Positions 25,759 to 35,423 of a DNA stretch of 64,000 nucleotides are shown piece after piece; within the stretch, counting starts at the first letter, position 1; each line of letters opens with the position of its first letter. Below the pieces are notes generated by a model. It did not search any database. It was not told the DNA's origin and saw nothing but the letters and a program-made list of their open reading frames with translations. Origin of the DNA: JAGXRK01 sp963714415 (GTDB lineage Bacteria; Bacteroidota; Ignavibacteria; Ignavibacteriales; Ignavibacteriaceae); the NCBI GenBank assembly GCA_963714415.1, contig CAVQOL010000001.1, forward strand, positions 310,001-374,000. Reading direction: 5' to 3'. Made by a program: the position numbers and the translations under genes.

Positions 25759-28380
25759 TTAATTCAAGTTATTCATAATCTCTTTAAGCTTGCCCAAATT
25801 CTCTAGCCAATCTTTTTGCTTGGCTCTTTCTTTTTCAACCACTTCGGGAGCAGCGTTTGCAACAAATTTTTCATTAGAGAGTTTCTTTTCAATTCCGGCA
25901 AGTGAACCTTCAAGTCGCGTTATTTCTTTTTGTATTTTTTGTCGCTCAACTTCAAGATCAATCAATCCTTCAAGCGGAATAAATATTTCACAATTGCTTA
26001 ACACTGCCGATACGCTGGCTTTTGGTTTTTGAATATTCGAATCAACTTTTATGTCTTCAACTTTTGCGAGCTTTTTAATGTACTCAATCTGATAGTCTTT
26101 TACCGACGTAGATTTTATCATCGCATTTACTTTTTTAGATGGTGCAATGTTCATCTCGCCACGGATGTTTCTTATTGCGGTGATTATATCTTTTACAAAA
26201 TCCATTTCTTTTTCAGCAGATTCATTTATCATCTTTTCATCTGCTTTTGGAAAATTGGAAGTTGAGATGCTTTCACCATCTTTGCGTTCGTTTGTTAATT
26301 GCCATAATTCTTCCGTTATAAAGGGCATAAAAGGGTGAAGCATTTTTAACGCATCTTCAAATATTGAAATAGCACGTGTAAGAACTGCCGATTTAATTTC
26401 TTCATCATCTCCATATAATCTATTCTTTATCATCTCGACATACCAGTCGCAGTAATCATTCCATATAAACGAATAAACAAGTTTGATTGTATTGTTCACC
26501 TCAAATTCATCCATTGCTTTGTTGAACTGAATAAGGGTCTTGTTCAATCGCGAGATTATCCATTCGTCTGCAAAATCTATGTGGGTATTTATCAAATCTT
26601 TATTGAGAGGAATTTGTTCGCGATTCATCAATAAAAATCTTCCGGCATTCCAGATTTTATTCGCAAAGTTTCTACCAAGGTCACATTTATCAGTACTGAA
26701 AAGAACATCCTGTCCAAGTGGAGCAAGATATATAACGGTAAAGCGCAAAGCATCAGCACCGTAATCCTTAATTACATTAAGAGGATCCGGAGAATTGCCG
26801 AGAGATTTGCTCATCTTTCTTCCCTGCACATCACGAATAATGCTTGTAAAGTAAACATCGCTGAAGGGAATATCCTTCCTAAAATGCATTCCAGCCATAA
26901 TCATTCTTGCAACCCAGAAGAAAATTATATCAGGTGCTGTTACAAGTGTGCTTGTTGGATAATAATATTTTCTTTCCTCTTCTGTTCTGAAAATTGCATG
27001 CGCCCACAACCAGCTTGATGCCCAGGTATCAAGCACATCTTCGTCCTGTGTCCAATTTTCGATATCTTGTGGAGGATTTACATCACAATAAATTTCATTT
27101 GTTTTTTTATGATACCAAACAGGAATTCGATGCCCCCACCAAAGCTGTCGTGAGATACACCAATCTCTAATATTTTCCATCCAGTGAGAATAAGTTTTTT
27201 CCCAGTGCTTCGGATAAAATCTTATCTTTCCTTCTTTCACAACATCTATTGCGGGCTTGGCAAGCTCATCCATCTTCATAAACCATTGTTCGCTAAGATA
27301 TGGCTCGATAGGAACATTGCCGCGTTCGGAGTAACCAACTTTATTCTGATAATCTTCAATCTTATGCATCAATCCAAGTTCTTCAAACTTTGCAATTACT
27401 TTTTTACGAACTTCAAAACGATCCTGTCCGCGCAGCCATTTAGGCACATTATTATTTGTTGTTGCAGCGTCATTAAAAATATTTATGAACTCAAGTTTGT
27501 GGCGCATTCCCATATTATAATCATTAACATCGTGAGCGGGAGTAACTTTAACTGCACCAGTACCAAATTCCATATCAACATATTCATCTGCAAAAATTGG
27601 AATTTCTCTTTCCGCAATAGGAAGTTTTACTTTCTTTCCTATTAAATGTTTATATCGGTCATCATTGGGATTAACAGCAACGCCTGTATCACCAAGCATT
27701 GTTTCCGGTCGTGTAGTTGCAACAACAATATACTCATCACTACCAACAACGGGATATTTAAAATACCAAAGCTTTCCGTTTACCGTTTTATAAATAACTT
27801 CTTCGTCGGATATGGCAGATTTATTTGCAGGATCCCAATTGACCATTCTGTAGCCGCGATAAATCTTTCCTTCTTTATAAAGATCAACAAACGCTTTTAT
27901 TACTTCGTAATAATACTGATCATCCATTGTGAAGACTTCTCTTCGCCAGTCGCAGCTTACGCCAAGTTTTTTTAATTGCTGAATAATTATTCCGCCGTAT
28001 TCTTTTCTCCATTCCTGGCAGTGTTCTAAAAATACATCACGACCAATTTCATATTTATTAATACCTTTATCATCTAAAAACTTTGTTACTTTTGTTTCGG
28101 TAGCAATTGAAGCGTGATCTGTTCCGGGAACCCAACAGGCATTATAACCCTGCATACGTTTTGTCCGGATAAAAATATCCTGTAACGTGTTGTTAAGAAC
28201 GTGTCCCATTGTAAGCATACCGGTTATATTCGGCGGCGGAATTGCAATTGTATATGGCTTTTTTGTTTCATCTATTTCGGAGTGAAAGATTTCATTTTCG
28301 AGCCAGTATTTGTACCATTTATCCTCTACCTGGGCAGGGTCGTATGCTTTAGGAATATCTGAAAAACTCTTTGCGGACAT
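25759..28380 (-). CDS. valS: Valyl-tRNA synthetase
   Basis: 873 residues, the usual length. The HIGH-type motif is PPPNITGMLTMGHVLN (about 48-63). The editing domain has TTRPETMLGDTGVAV. The KMSKS motif is GRKMSKSLGN near residue 520. An anticodon-binding helical domain follows, and the C-terminal coiled coil (VERQKIQKEITRLEGSLAGI) is typical of ValRS. It charges tRNA(Val) and edits threonine. The frame is intact, unlike alaS and proS in this window. Several long opposite-strand frames inside it are shadows. Confidence 0.97.
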   Translation of the reverse strand: MSAKSFSDIPKAYDPAQVEDKWYKYWLENEIFHSEIDETKKPYTIAIPPPNITGMLTMGHVLNNTLQDIFIRTKRMQGYNACWVPGTDHASIATETKVTKFLDDKGINKYEIGRDVFLEHCQEWRKEYGGIIIQQLKKLGVSCDWRREVFTMDDQYYYEVIKAFVDLYKEGKIYRGYRMVNWDPANKSAISDEEVIYKTVNGKLWYFKYPVVGSDEYIVVATTRPETMLGDTGVAVNPNDDRYKHLIGKKVKLPIAEREIPIFADEYVDMEFGTGAVKVTPAHDVNDYNMGMRHKLEFINIFNDAATTNNNVPKWLRGQDRFEVRKKVIAKFEELGLMHKIEDYQNKVGYSERGNVPIEPYLSEQWFMKMDELAKPAIDVVKEGKIRFYPKHWEKTYSHWMENIRDWCISRQLWWGHRIPVWYHKKTNEIYCDVNPPQDIENWTQDEDVLDTWASSWLWAHAIFRTEEERKYYYPTSTLVTAPDIIFFWVARMIMAGMHFRKDIPFSDVYFTSIIRDVQGRKMSKSLGNSPDPLNVIKDYGADALRFTVIYLAPLGQDVLFSTDKCDLGRNFANKIWNAGRFLLMNREQIPLNKDLINTHIDFADEWIISRLNKTLIQFNKAMDEFEVNNTIKLVYSFIWNDYCDWYVEMIKNRLYGDDEEIKSAVLTRAISIFEDALKMLHPFMPFITEELWQLTNERKDGESISTSNFPKADEKMINESAEKEMDFVKDIITAIRNIRGEMNIAPSKKVNAMIKSTSVKDYQIEYIKKLAKVEDIKVDSNIQKPKASVSAVLSNCEIFIPLEGLIDLEVERQKIQKEITRLEGSLAGIEKKLSNEKFVANAAPEVVEKERAKQKDWLENLGKLKEIMNNLN

Positions 28381-28445
28381 CTATATCTCTATTAATGAAA
28401 ATTTAGGTGTAAATATAAGAATTTTTAGCGAGTGCGGAATAAGAT

Positions 28446-28506
28446 CAATAGAACGCTGATAAAGCAGATTCAACAGATCATCACAGATTAAATCTGCGTT
28501 CTATTG
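28446..28506. terminator. Long-range hairpin CAATAGAACGC/GCGTTCTATTG
   Basis: An 11-bp perfect stem (28446-28456 with 28496-28506) encloses a second CAGATT/AATCTG stem. It lies directly after the HAD phosphatase stop, between it and the valS start. It is a probable terminator or a member of another fold-back repeat type. Confidence 0.55.
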
Positions 28507-28514
28507 CATTTGAT

Positions 28515-29154
28515 TTACTTTATCTGATAAAGATAATTAGGAACTTTGATTTGTATTCCTGTATATGGTCCCTTAAGGTCAGTCCATTGGTCGCCGACTG
28601 TGCCGATAATATCGTATCCTGCATGGGTGAGATTTTCTCTAACACTTGATTTGAATATTTGAGAGTTGATTTTCTTTTCTTGTTCATTTCTTACAATTAA
28701 AGTATCAAATCCTGTGTAACCTTGAGAGATTAGATTTTTAAAAGTAGCGTCGTACTCTTCAATAAACCTTCCGGTAAGAAAAATTAATTTTACATTTTTT
28801 GATTTAAGATGATCATAAAGCTCTTTTGTCTGTTTGATTGCAGGAAGCTTTGCGCTTAATACCCACTCATCAATTATCTTTTTGTCGTATCCAAAATCTA
28901 ATCTTTTACTTATCTCATAATTTGATAATGCCGTATCATCAACATCAAAAATTACAACGGAGTTGTTTTTTACTCAACTTTATTAAATTTTCTTTTGCAT
29001 CAATAATTATTTCATTCATCTCTTCATCATACTTGCCGGATTCATAATAATCTTTAACAATATCTTTTGCTGTTCTGAGATTTATAATTTCATTGCGAAC
29101 AACTTATTAAAGGAATATTAAGAGCAAAAGTAATATGGAATAAAATTTCAGCAT
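28515..29154 (-). CDS. HAD-superfamily acid phosphatase, class B-like lipoprotein/secreted (frameshifted)
   Basis: Too broken to appear as a single ORF. The start at 29154 gives a hydrophobic leader MLKFYSILLLLLIFL. One indel later the frame would read ISCS, a possible lipobox. Then come INLRTAKDIVKDYYESGKYD and the HAD motif I, VVIFDVDDTALSN, after an indel in an A-run near 28970. KLIFLTGRFIEEYDATFKNL (motif II), then RNEQEKK and GTVGDQWTDLKGPY (motif IV region) complete the domain, which ends at 28515. Family: plant-type/class B acid phosphatase (Acid_phosphat_B). Two to three indels; both core motifs are intact, so it may be functional in the real genome. Confidence 0.75.
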
Positions 29155-29179
29155 AATAGAAAATCTAAGATAATTTGTA

Positions 29180-30039
29180 TTAAATGTATTTCCTTGTCTT
29201 ATATCCGGAATTATACCTTTGTAAAACCAGCGCTTTCTCAGCTAAATAAATCATATAATTAAGTATACGGCTTAGTAAAAAAATATTGAGGTTGTTTTTG
29301 TATTCAGTCACACCAACAGCACTCGTAGCATTTAATCGTGCTGTTATCAATATCACCTTCTTCAAGCAATCCCCGTATTCTGCAGTGTGATGTACCCAGA
29401 CACCGGCGTAAAAATCGCCGTAGTTCCAATCGAGCAAATCTATTAAATTCTTCATACTTAGAACGAAACGAAACTGATTCATTTTATCCATTGTGCCAGC
29501 AAATTTCGAACACGGTGACCAACAATATTGATGCAGCAAGACTTCACGTACAGGGAAAGCAAAATCGCCTAATTATGCTTATGCAACTATTCTTTCCTGT
29601 TCGATTCCAGAGTCCCTGTAGAAATTATATTTGATGCGGGTGTTATGGATCTTTTTGTAGTAAGAGTTGCCCGGCAACGTTCCAGACACAGATGAAATTG
29701 GAACAAAAGAATACGGACTTGGTTCACGATAAACAGCACCTTGTATCGTGCAAATATTAGGCCCCACACAATGCGGCGTTTCTGCAAGCACAACGGAAAC
29801 AAACGTGCTAGTTCTTTCTCTTCCGCAGTTTCAGAATAATTTGTGGTTACAACTTTCGCATCATTCAATTGTAACATTTTCAAGTAGTGAAAAAAGCATC
29901 GACCACCCAGCAAGAGACATTCACGAGCACAATGACAATGGTTCCAATACGCATCGACGAACCATGTATGGCAAAGCTTTGAGGATTTAGTCCTGCCAGT
30001 CTTCAACATAGAGATTTGTTTTCTTCCTTTCCAACGCAT
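29180..30039 (-). pseudogene. Neutral zinc metallopeptidase YpfJ-like gene, heavily broken
   Basis: The start at 30039 (AAGGA upstream) reads MRWKGRKQ, then VEDWQD in a second frame, the hallmark start of YpfJ-type peptidases. Later pieces in changing frames give TIVIVLV (membrane segment), VSVVLAETPHCV, QGAVYREPSPY, DFYAGVWVHHTAEY, LNATSAVG and WFYKG...DIRQGNTF. The pieces are collinear with the whole family over a near-normal length of about 860 nt. The expected HEVGHH catalytic segment reads about REVLLHQ, so substitutions as well as indels are present. This looks like genuine decay or a very poor consensus patch. Confidence 0.75.
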
Positions 30040-30261
30040 AATTGTTCCTTGTAGCAATTTATATAATATCTAACGCTTTACACTAATTGGCTAATGCCAA
30101 TAATGAAAAATATATATCTTAAACAAATGAAATTAGAAATGGTGTGAATCTTCGCCAGTTCCTTCGCCCAGGAATTTGTGAGTAAAATCGATCGGAATGA
30201 AGACATGAATTCATTTATCTGTTTTCTATTTTAAACAAAAAAAACGAGTATTGTAATTATT

Positions 30262-31146
30262 CTAATAGCCTGCTCTAGATAAAGGAAATCCGAAAACAAT
30301 AGAAAATCTTGTTCGTTCGCCCACATCATTAAACCTTGCGGCTGCTGTAGCTCGAATCGTATCTTTAATCAAAAAACTTGCTGAAACGAACGCTTCATAT
30401 TTAAGGTTTATTATAATTATGTCGCTAAGCTCTGTTATGTTTAAGTCGTCTTCTCTTAAACTTAAAATGTCGTTTGGATTAAGAACTAACCCACCACGAA
30501 ATTCAAACAAATTAAGGGGGCTAATAACCACCCCAAGAGTGCCTGATAAATCATCAAATTTTGCGTTGTCTTTAAAGTCAGCATCTGCATAAAGTCTAAG
30601 GGCTTCGTCAAAGAAAATGAGTCCAATTCCTGCTGTATAATTTCTTACATAATTAAGACTATCGAGTTTTATTTCGCTAAGGTTCCTTGCTAAAAAGCCA
30701 AAGGAGATAAAACTTGCCGGTTTAAAGATTATACCGGCATCAAAAGAAAACTGATCTAAATTATAAAGCGGATATTTTGCCAGAGTATAGCGGTTAGTAG
30801 TTCCAATCGAAAAATATTCGTTGCCAACTGATATGTTAACAGAGTAATTCTGCAGGCGTACATTATTAATGCTATAAACATCCTGATAAGAAATACCAAT
30901 GTTATTCGAGGTTAAGAAAACTGATGAGTTCCCCTGAATATTAAACTCATCGAAATCATAGCCAAGGATTACACCATTGTTATCGGCTCTCATACTCATT
31001 GCAGCAGGGTTATAACTTGTTGAAGCTAATCCAGAGGCTTCGGATACAAAAAATATTTTTTGCATCTCGGTTAACCTGCTAAGATCCTGCTGTGCAAAGA
31101 GAAGCCCTGCCTGAAGAACCAATATAAATATTATTATCTTTTTCAT
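30262..31146 (-). CDS. Outer-membrane beta-barrel protein, PorV/FadL-like
   Basis: 294 residues with a signal peptide (IIIFILVLQAGLLFAQQ). After this comes SGLASTSYNPAAMSM, a motif common near the N-terminus of PorV/FadL-like barrels, then alternating beta-strands ending in an aromatic-rich strand. Length fits a 12-14-strand barrel. It is the last gene of a three-gene set with a Sm-repeat/barrel protein (8-nt gap) and an FN3 lipoprotein. PorV itself shuttles T9SS cargo, but this could equally be a different barrel of the type; transport or anchoring role is inferred. Confidence 0.65.
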   Translation of the reverse strand: MKKIIIFILVLQAGLLFAQQDLSRLTEMQKIFFVSEASGLASTSYNPAAMSMRADNNGVILGYDFDEFNIQGNSSVFLTSNNIGISYQDVYSINNVRLQNYSVNISVGNEYFSIGTTNRYTLAKYPLYNLDQFSFDAGIIFKPASFISFGFLARNLSEIKLDSLNYVRNYTAGIGLIFFDEALRLYADADFKDNAKFDDLSGTLGVVISPLNLFEFRGGLVLNPNDILSLREDDLNITELSDIIIINLKYEAFVSASFLIKDTIRATAAARFNDVGERTRFSIVFGFPLSRAGY

Positions 31147-31154
31147 TTTTTAGA

Positions 31155-32363
31155 TTAAAAAAGTGTTTTTACAAACGTTAATGAAAGTTGATTAAATCCA
31201 TCTGTGCCAAAAATGTAATGCATATTGTACTGTAGCCCTAAACGAAATGAATCGAAAAGAAATTCCGCACCAAACCTGACACCCATACCAAGTTTAAATT
31301 CAGTTTTGGTTTCGCTTGTATTAAACTGAGGAAACGAAGAATATTCCTGTTTAAGAGAAGTATATATCAAATGACCTTCGAGCATAGGTGAAATATAAAA
31401 ATCATAGAATGAAGCTGTTTGAGGATAAATGTTTAACTGTCCACCGGCACCGATAGTAGTAACAAATGCACCGCCTTTAAGGGTTGCCTGCAAAGATGGA
31501 TTCTGACTTAAAATATTATCTTCGTTAAGTACAAAGTAGTTAAAAGATAAGCCGCCAACGGCGCTAAGATTTAGACCTTCAAACTGGGCCATATTAAATC
31601 TGCTTTGATAACCTATTCCAAAGCCCGGTCCATATAAAGTGCTAAATTCTGTTGTATAGCCAATATCAATAACATCATATCTTGGTAATAAAAAGCGTTG
31701 GTTTACTGCAAGACCTGAGTATTGATCAGCCATCGTAAATTTGCCTACCCCTGTTTCACCGGTGTACTCAATTGTGCGAAGTTTATTTTTAGGCAATGTT
31801 AAGCGACCTATTTCGGTGTCTAATGTTAATTCTTTTGAATCTTCAAAATAGATATTGCCTTCAAATCTTTGATTGTTATTGAGGTGTGCAATTACTATTT
31901 CGCCTCTTTCTGCATATTCGCTTGAAATATATTCGATTTTATAAAGATCTTTTTTAGGTATAGCAAGATTTCCTGATTCCGTTTGAAGCATAATCATGTT
32001 TAAGCTTTTTGCCAGAAGCAGTCCGGCAACAACATTACCGTTTCTTAAATGTACAACCACGGGATCGTTTATGACAAACTTATACGCCTTCTGAGAATCA
32101 TTTACGGAAGTTTTTGTTTCTTCCATTTCGTCTTCTGTACCGAATTTTATAAATGGATTATAAGAAATGCTTTCTACGTTCTCCCTGTAAACTTTCAACT
32201 GACCCAGCTCGTACTCTAAAAGAATATAATCTGGTTTTTCTTCAATTATTCTTCCAACAATAACCTTGCTGTTCTTCAACACAATATTTACGTCTTGTGC
32301 AAACAGACTTATCGAAAATGCAATAGTAAAAACTAGTGCAAGTATTATATTTTTATTTTTCAT
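31155..32363 (-). CDS. Three Sm-like (LSm-fold) repeats plus C-terminal beta-barrel, secreted
   Basis: 402 residues with a signal peptide (FTIAFSISLFAQD). Three tandem copies of a 43-residue Sm-like beta unit follow: LKNSKVIVGRIIEEKPDYIL, LRNGNVVAGLLLAKSLNMIM and LNNNQRFEGNIYFEDSKELT. Each ends with a KxxLxxIEY-type strand, at about residues 27-67, 103-145 and 160-202. The C-terminal 190 residues look like an outer-membrane barrel ending in FVKTLF. GGAG stands ahead of the ATG. The repeats are predicted to face the periplasm. I do not know a named family for the whole architecture. Confidence 0.65.
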   Translation of the reverse strand: MKNKNIILALVFTIAFSISLFAQDVNIVLKNSKVIVGRIIEEKPDYILLEYELGQLKVYRENVESISYNPFIKFGTEDEMEETKTSVNDSQKAYKFVINDPVVVHLRNGNVVAGLLLAKSLNMIMLQTESGNLAIPKKDLYKIEYISSEYAERGEIVIAHLNNNQRFEGNIYFEDSKELTLDTEIGRLTLPKNKLRTIEYTGETGVGKFTMADQYSGLAVNQRFLLPRYDVIDIGYTTEFSTLYGPGFGIGYQSRFNMAQFEGLNLSAVGGLSFNYFVLNEDNILSQNPSLQATLKGGAFVTTIGAGGQLNIYPQTASFYDFYISPMLEGHLIYTSLKQEYSSFPQFNTSETKTEFKLGMGVRFGAEFLFDSFRLGLQYNMHYIFGTDGFNQLSLTFVKTLF

Positions 32364-32389
32364 TTTTCGATTTCTCCTTTAATAAAGAA

Positions 32390-33424
32390 TTATTCAGCAA
32401 AAAAGCTATTTACTATACTGTATGAATTAATTTGAGCCGGTATTTCAGAACCATCTTCAAACCTTACCTTGTCCTTACTGTATACACCAACCCACCAGTA
32501 ATATACTTTGCCCGATTGTAAAGTTGGACCTGTATAAGGAATTTCTGTTAGTTTTACTTTTCCAGAAGACCAGATAACATCTGAAAAAGGTCCGTTACCA
32601 ACATATACAACATAGTCAACCGCATCTGTCACACTTTGCCATTTTAAAATACGAGGAGTTCCAAATCTTGTATTATTAGCAGGGCTTATTAATGCCGGAC
32701 TTGATAGAACAAGATCACTTGCAGCTGTACTCGGAAGACTTGTCTTTAGTCCCAAATCAACGGCAATAATTTTATAAAAGTATTCTTGATTTAACTGAAC
32801 TAATCTGTCTGAATAGACAGCAATGTTTGTAGAATCTAAAAAAGATGTGGCATCAGGTTCAAAAGAAGAGTTAGCGCCCCGATAAACCAAATAATTTTTC
32901 AAGTCACCTATATCTGGTGGAACCCAGCTAATTTTAATTTCTTGAATTCCTTGTAAAGGATTATTATATCCGGATACATTTACCTTGCTAGGCGGCTGCG
33001 GTGCAGAAATATTCAAGGGTTGAACATCTATTATATTGGTTCGTAAGCTTTCGTTTCCCGCATTATCTATTGCAGTAAGATAATAATAGTATGTTGAATC
33101 ATAATCTAAAAAGCGATCAACATATTCAACTTGATATATTTGCACCCACAAGCTGAATGAAGTAATATTATTAATCGATCTATATAAGCGATATGCTTTA
33201 AAATCGATTTCAATATTTTTTTCCCATCTGAAATGTGCCTGCCCATCACCACCACCTAATAAAACAAAGTTTTGGGGCGTATCCGGCGGAAAAGCATCTT
33301 CGGGAGCTGTTATTTCAGAGCACCCTATCAGGAACATTGAGAATATTCCAATAATAAGAAGTGCGGTTCTGATACGCATTCTCTTTCTCAGCTCCTTTAA
33401 ATTAGTGTTATTTATTTTCATCAT
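32390..33424 (-). CDS. FN3-domain lipoprotein
   Basis: 344 residues. A lipoprotein signal (LLIIGIFSMFLIGC, cysteine 35, or 20 if the internal Met at 16 is the start) is followed by APEDAFPPDTPQNF and two fibronectin type III domains (about 45-145 and 150-235). A third beta-sandwich with SPALISPANNTRFGTPRILK and YYWWVGVYSKDK covers the rest. It has no T9SS tail. It is 26 nt upstream of the Sm-repeat barrel gene and likely co-transcribed. It probably scaffolds binding at the outer membrane surface; no enzyme motif seen. Confidence 0.75.
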   Translation of the reverse strand: MMKINNTNLKELRKRMRIRTALLIIGIFSMFLIGCSEITAPEDAFPPDTPQNFVLLGGGDGQAHFRWEKNIEIDFKAYRLYRSINNITSFSLWVQIYQVEYVDRFLDYDSTYYYYLTAIDNAGNESLRTNIIDVQPLNISAPQPPSKVNVSGYNNPLQGIQEIKISWVPPDIGDLKNYLVYRGANSSFEPDATSFLDSTNIAVYSDRLVQLNQEYFYKIIAVDLGLKTSLPSTAASDLVLSSPALISPANNTRFGTPRILKWQSVTDAVDYVVYVGNGPFSDVIWSSGKVKLTEIPYTGPTLQSGKVYYWWVGVYSKDKVRFEDGSEIPAQINSYSIVNSFFAE

Positions 33425-33525
33425 TATAACTTTTCTTGTTTTGTTACTATTTTTTTATACTAAATTTTTAGTGCTTATTCTATTATGAACAATAGAGCTT
33501 AAGACTTTTCGTGTTGAATAATATA

Positions 33526-33640
33526 CTAAAAAATAAAATTCGTTCTAAGCCCGTATATAATGTGCCTTCCGAAAACTCCCGCCGGAATTATTGGAACTTG
33601 CAACTCCAAATTGAACAAAGAAACGGTCAATTTCGTGCAT
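33526..33640 (-). pseudogene. Remnant of an outer-membrane barrel C-terminus
   Basis: From ATG 33640 the frame reads MHEIDRFFVQFG. One frame over it continues LQVPIIPAGVFGRHIIYGLR, then a last strand TNFIF and a stop at 33528. The final beta-strand with terminal phenylalanine is the usual end of a BamA/Omp85-recognised barrel. Only the last 35-40 residues are left and they are split by an indel. It follows the LapA-like gene by 10 nt. I infer a decayed gene end; it could also be noise. Confidence 0.35.
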
Positions 33641-33649
33641 ATCTAAACT

Positions 33650-33853
33650 CTACCTCTTTTTCTTACTCTTAAAAATAAGATGAAGGAAATATCCCACAAC
33701 CAAACCAATTAAGAATATAAGAGGTAAGAATATTATTCGGGACATTGAAACTTCCCAGAACAGAAAATTCATAGTTACTACTTGTGTGTTCTGAAGCAGA
33801 ATAATCAAGAATAATATAATTGCTATAATTATAGTTATCGTTTTGGGTTTCAT
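33650..33853 (-). CDS. LapA domain (DUF1049) small membrane protein
   Basis: 67 residues with two transmembrane helices: TITIIIAIILFLIILLQNTQ, and IIFLPLIFLIGLVVGYFLHL. The NTQVVTMNFLFWEVSMS segment between them is the LapA/YciS signature, and the tail is KSKKKR. In proteobacteria LapA works with LapB in regulating lipopolysaccharide synthesis through LpxC degradation. In this lineage the family is a generic envelope-stress protein. It is the fifth gene of the ECF-sigma-led operon. Confidence 0.85.
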   Translation of the reverse strand: MKPKTITIIIAIILFLIILLQNTQVVTMNFLFWEVSMSRIIFLPLIFLIGLVVGYFLHLIFKSKKKR

Positions 33854-33927
33854 AAAATAAGTTAAAATAGTTTAGTCATATGTTAGAGAATAATTATTTG
33901 TTTTGGATTCAAAGCCCAACGACTAAT

Positions 33928-34476
33928 TCATTTGACAATTTCAACATTTAGAATACCAATTTTTTTATTGAGTCCCATAATAGGAACAACGACCTGAAGT
34001 GTTTCGGAATCTTCGAATAGTTTTAGTTCGTTTACATCAAGCACTTGTTTGTCCGTTATTTCCTGCCCTTCATTTTTTTTATCGGTAGAAAGTAGAACCT
34101 GAGCATTTTCAGGGTTTACCAGACTAATTACACGAATATCATTTTCCTTAATAAAAGCTAAAAAGAACTGATTTACCTGTTCCAGGTTGTTTCTGCTCAT
34201 TTCGCTTCTCACAGCCCAGGAAAATACATTTATAGTTTGCTTAAGATTTACAATCTTCAAGCTATCTAATTGCTGGGCATGTTCTGTTTTCAGTGTTTCT
34301 GTCTGTTCTATGAATACGTTCTCTAAACTGTTAATCTTAATTATATGATAGACCAGTAAAGCAAGAATTACGAATAACAAACCTAAAACCGCTTTGTGTT
34401 TTAGAATAAACATTAACAGTTTATTTGGTTTTTTAGTGTCAACTGATTCTATTTTTTCTTTTGTGTTCTCTTCCAT
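33928..34476 (-). CDS. Single-pass membrane protein with coiled coil and Cache/PAS-like sensor domain
   Basis: 182 residues. A short cytoplasmic, charged N-terminus is followed by one transmembrane helix (AVLGLLFVILALLVYHII, about 29-46). A periplasmic coiled coil comes next (FIEQTETLKTEHAQQLDSLK), then a domain reading NDIRVISLVNPENAQVLLST ... ETLQVVVPIMGLNKKIGILN, which resembles single Cache/PAS sensor folds. There is no signalling output domain. AGGTGA precedes the ATG. I do not recognise a family. It could sense or stabilise something for the neighbouring channel. Confidence 0.6.
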   Translation of the reverse strand: MEENTKEKIESVDTKKPNKLLMFILKHKAVLGLLFVILALLVYHIIKINSLENVFIEQTETLKTEHAQQLDSLKIVNLKQTINVFSWAVRSEMSRNNLEQVNQFFLAFIKENDIRVISLVNPENAQVLLSTDKKNEGQEITDKQVLDVNELKLFEDSETLQVVVPIMGLNKKIGILNVEIVK

Positions 34477-34583
34477 TTTGTCACCTTATTTTCTAAATCT
34501 TAGTAGAGTTTTAAGTTTGTTCTTAAACGCCCATAAGAATAAACTCTGTTATTAAAATTATTACTTGTTGCTCAAAATCATCC

Positions 34584-35396
34584 TTAAAGAATTTCCATAA
34601 TGCTGCCGTTGCTTACACTTATTTGCTTATCATCCACCTCAATAGTTGAAATAACAGGACCAACATCAACCAATTTTCCCACCATATCCTTTATTCTAAC
34701 GGTACTTCCGGTCTTAATAGTTTTACTTATATATACACCGGAAATAACATTTCTAACTAAATCCTTTGCCCCTAAACCAAATGCAATTGACAAGCCAATT
34801 GCAAAGGCGCTAACAACTATTAATAAAATGTTACTCAAGATGGTCGCATCGATTTTCAATTGTGAAAGAGCTATTATAAAGGTTACTATCATTACTCCGA
34901 TATTCACAATAGTACCCAGAGCTTCTGAATATTCGATGCCAAGCCGAACAGAACTTCCACGAATCATTCCGCTTAAAATTTTTGCTGCCCAGGAACCAAC
35001 AAGAATAACGAGCATTGCCAAAAAGATATTGGGGATATAGGCAAGTGCAGTGTTTACCAAATTTGCAAAGAATGGTAATCCCATTATGTCGGATATTGGT
35101 AAAATAAAAATCAGCAATACGGTCCAATAAAGTATTCGGGAAAATGTCCACGAAAGATTCCCAGGAAACCCGGATGATATAAGAAAATTTTCTATCCCAG
35201 CTTTTGTTGAAAGTTTATTAATACCAATTAAGTCTAAGAATTTATTTGACAACTTTTGTATGATTTTTGCAGTTATCCAACCAACAATTAAAATTATTAG
35301 AGAAGCAAAAAACTTTGGAACAAAACTAATTATCATTTCCAAAGCTCCTTGTGTAGACTGCATAAATATATCCAGCCAATTATTTATTTCTTGCAT
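34584..35396 (-). CDS. Mechanosensitive channel, TM-helix-repeat (MscS-related) type
   Basis: 270 residues with five transmembrane segments. Repeats of the conserved TM_helix unit (PKFFASLIILIVGWITAKII, PNIFLAMLVILVGSWAAKIL) are followed by the pore-like AFAIGLSIAFGLGAKDLVRN and a short beta domain (TGSTVRIKDMVGKLVDVGPV). It lacks the large cytoplasmic cage of E. coli MscS. It is part of the ECF sigma operon, so a role in osmotic or envelope stress is likely. Confidence 0.85.
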   Translation of the reverse strand: MQEINNWLDIFMQSTQGALEMIISFVPKFFASLIILIVGWITAKIIQKLSNKFLDLIGINKLSTKAGIENFLISSGFPGNLSWTFSRILYWTVLLIFILPISDIMGLPFFANLVNTALAYIPNIFLAMLVILVGSWAAKILSGMIRGSSVRLGIEYSEALGTIVNIGVMIVTFIIALSQLKIDATILSNILLIVVSAFAIGLSIAFGLGAKDLVRNVISGVYISKTIKTGSTVRIKDMVGKLVDVGPVISTIEVDDKQISVSNGSIMEIL

Positions 35397-35423
35397 GGTT
35401 TCCTCAAATTTTATAGTATAAAA

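Noticed and set aside
27184..27975. Long plus-strand frames inside valS
   Set aside because: valS is intact on the other strand with all class I motifs; the plus frames are very rich in Phe/Ile/Asn and lack ribosome sites.
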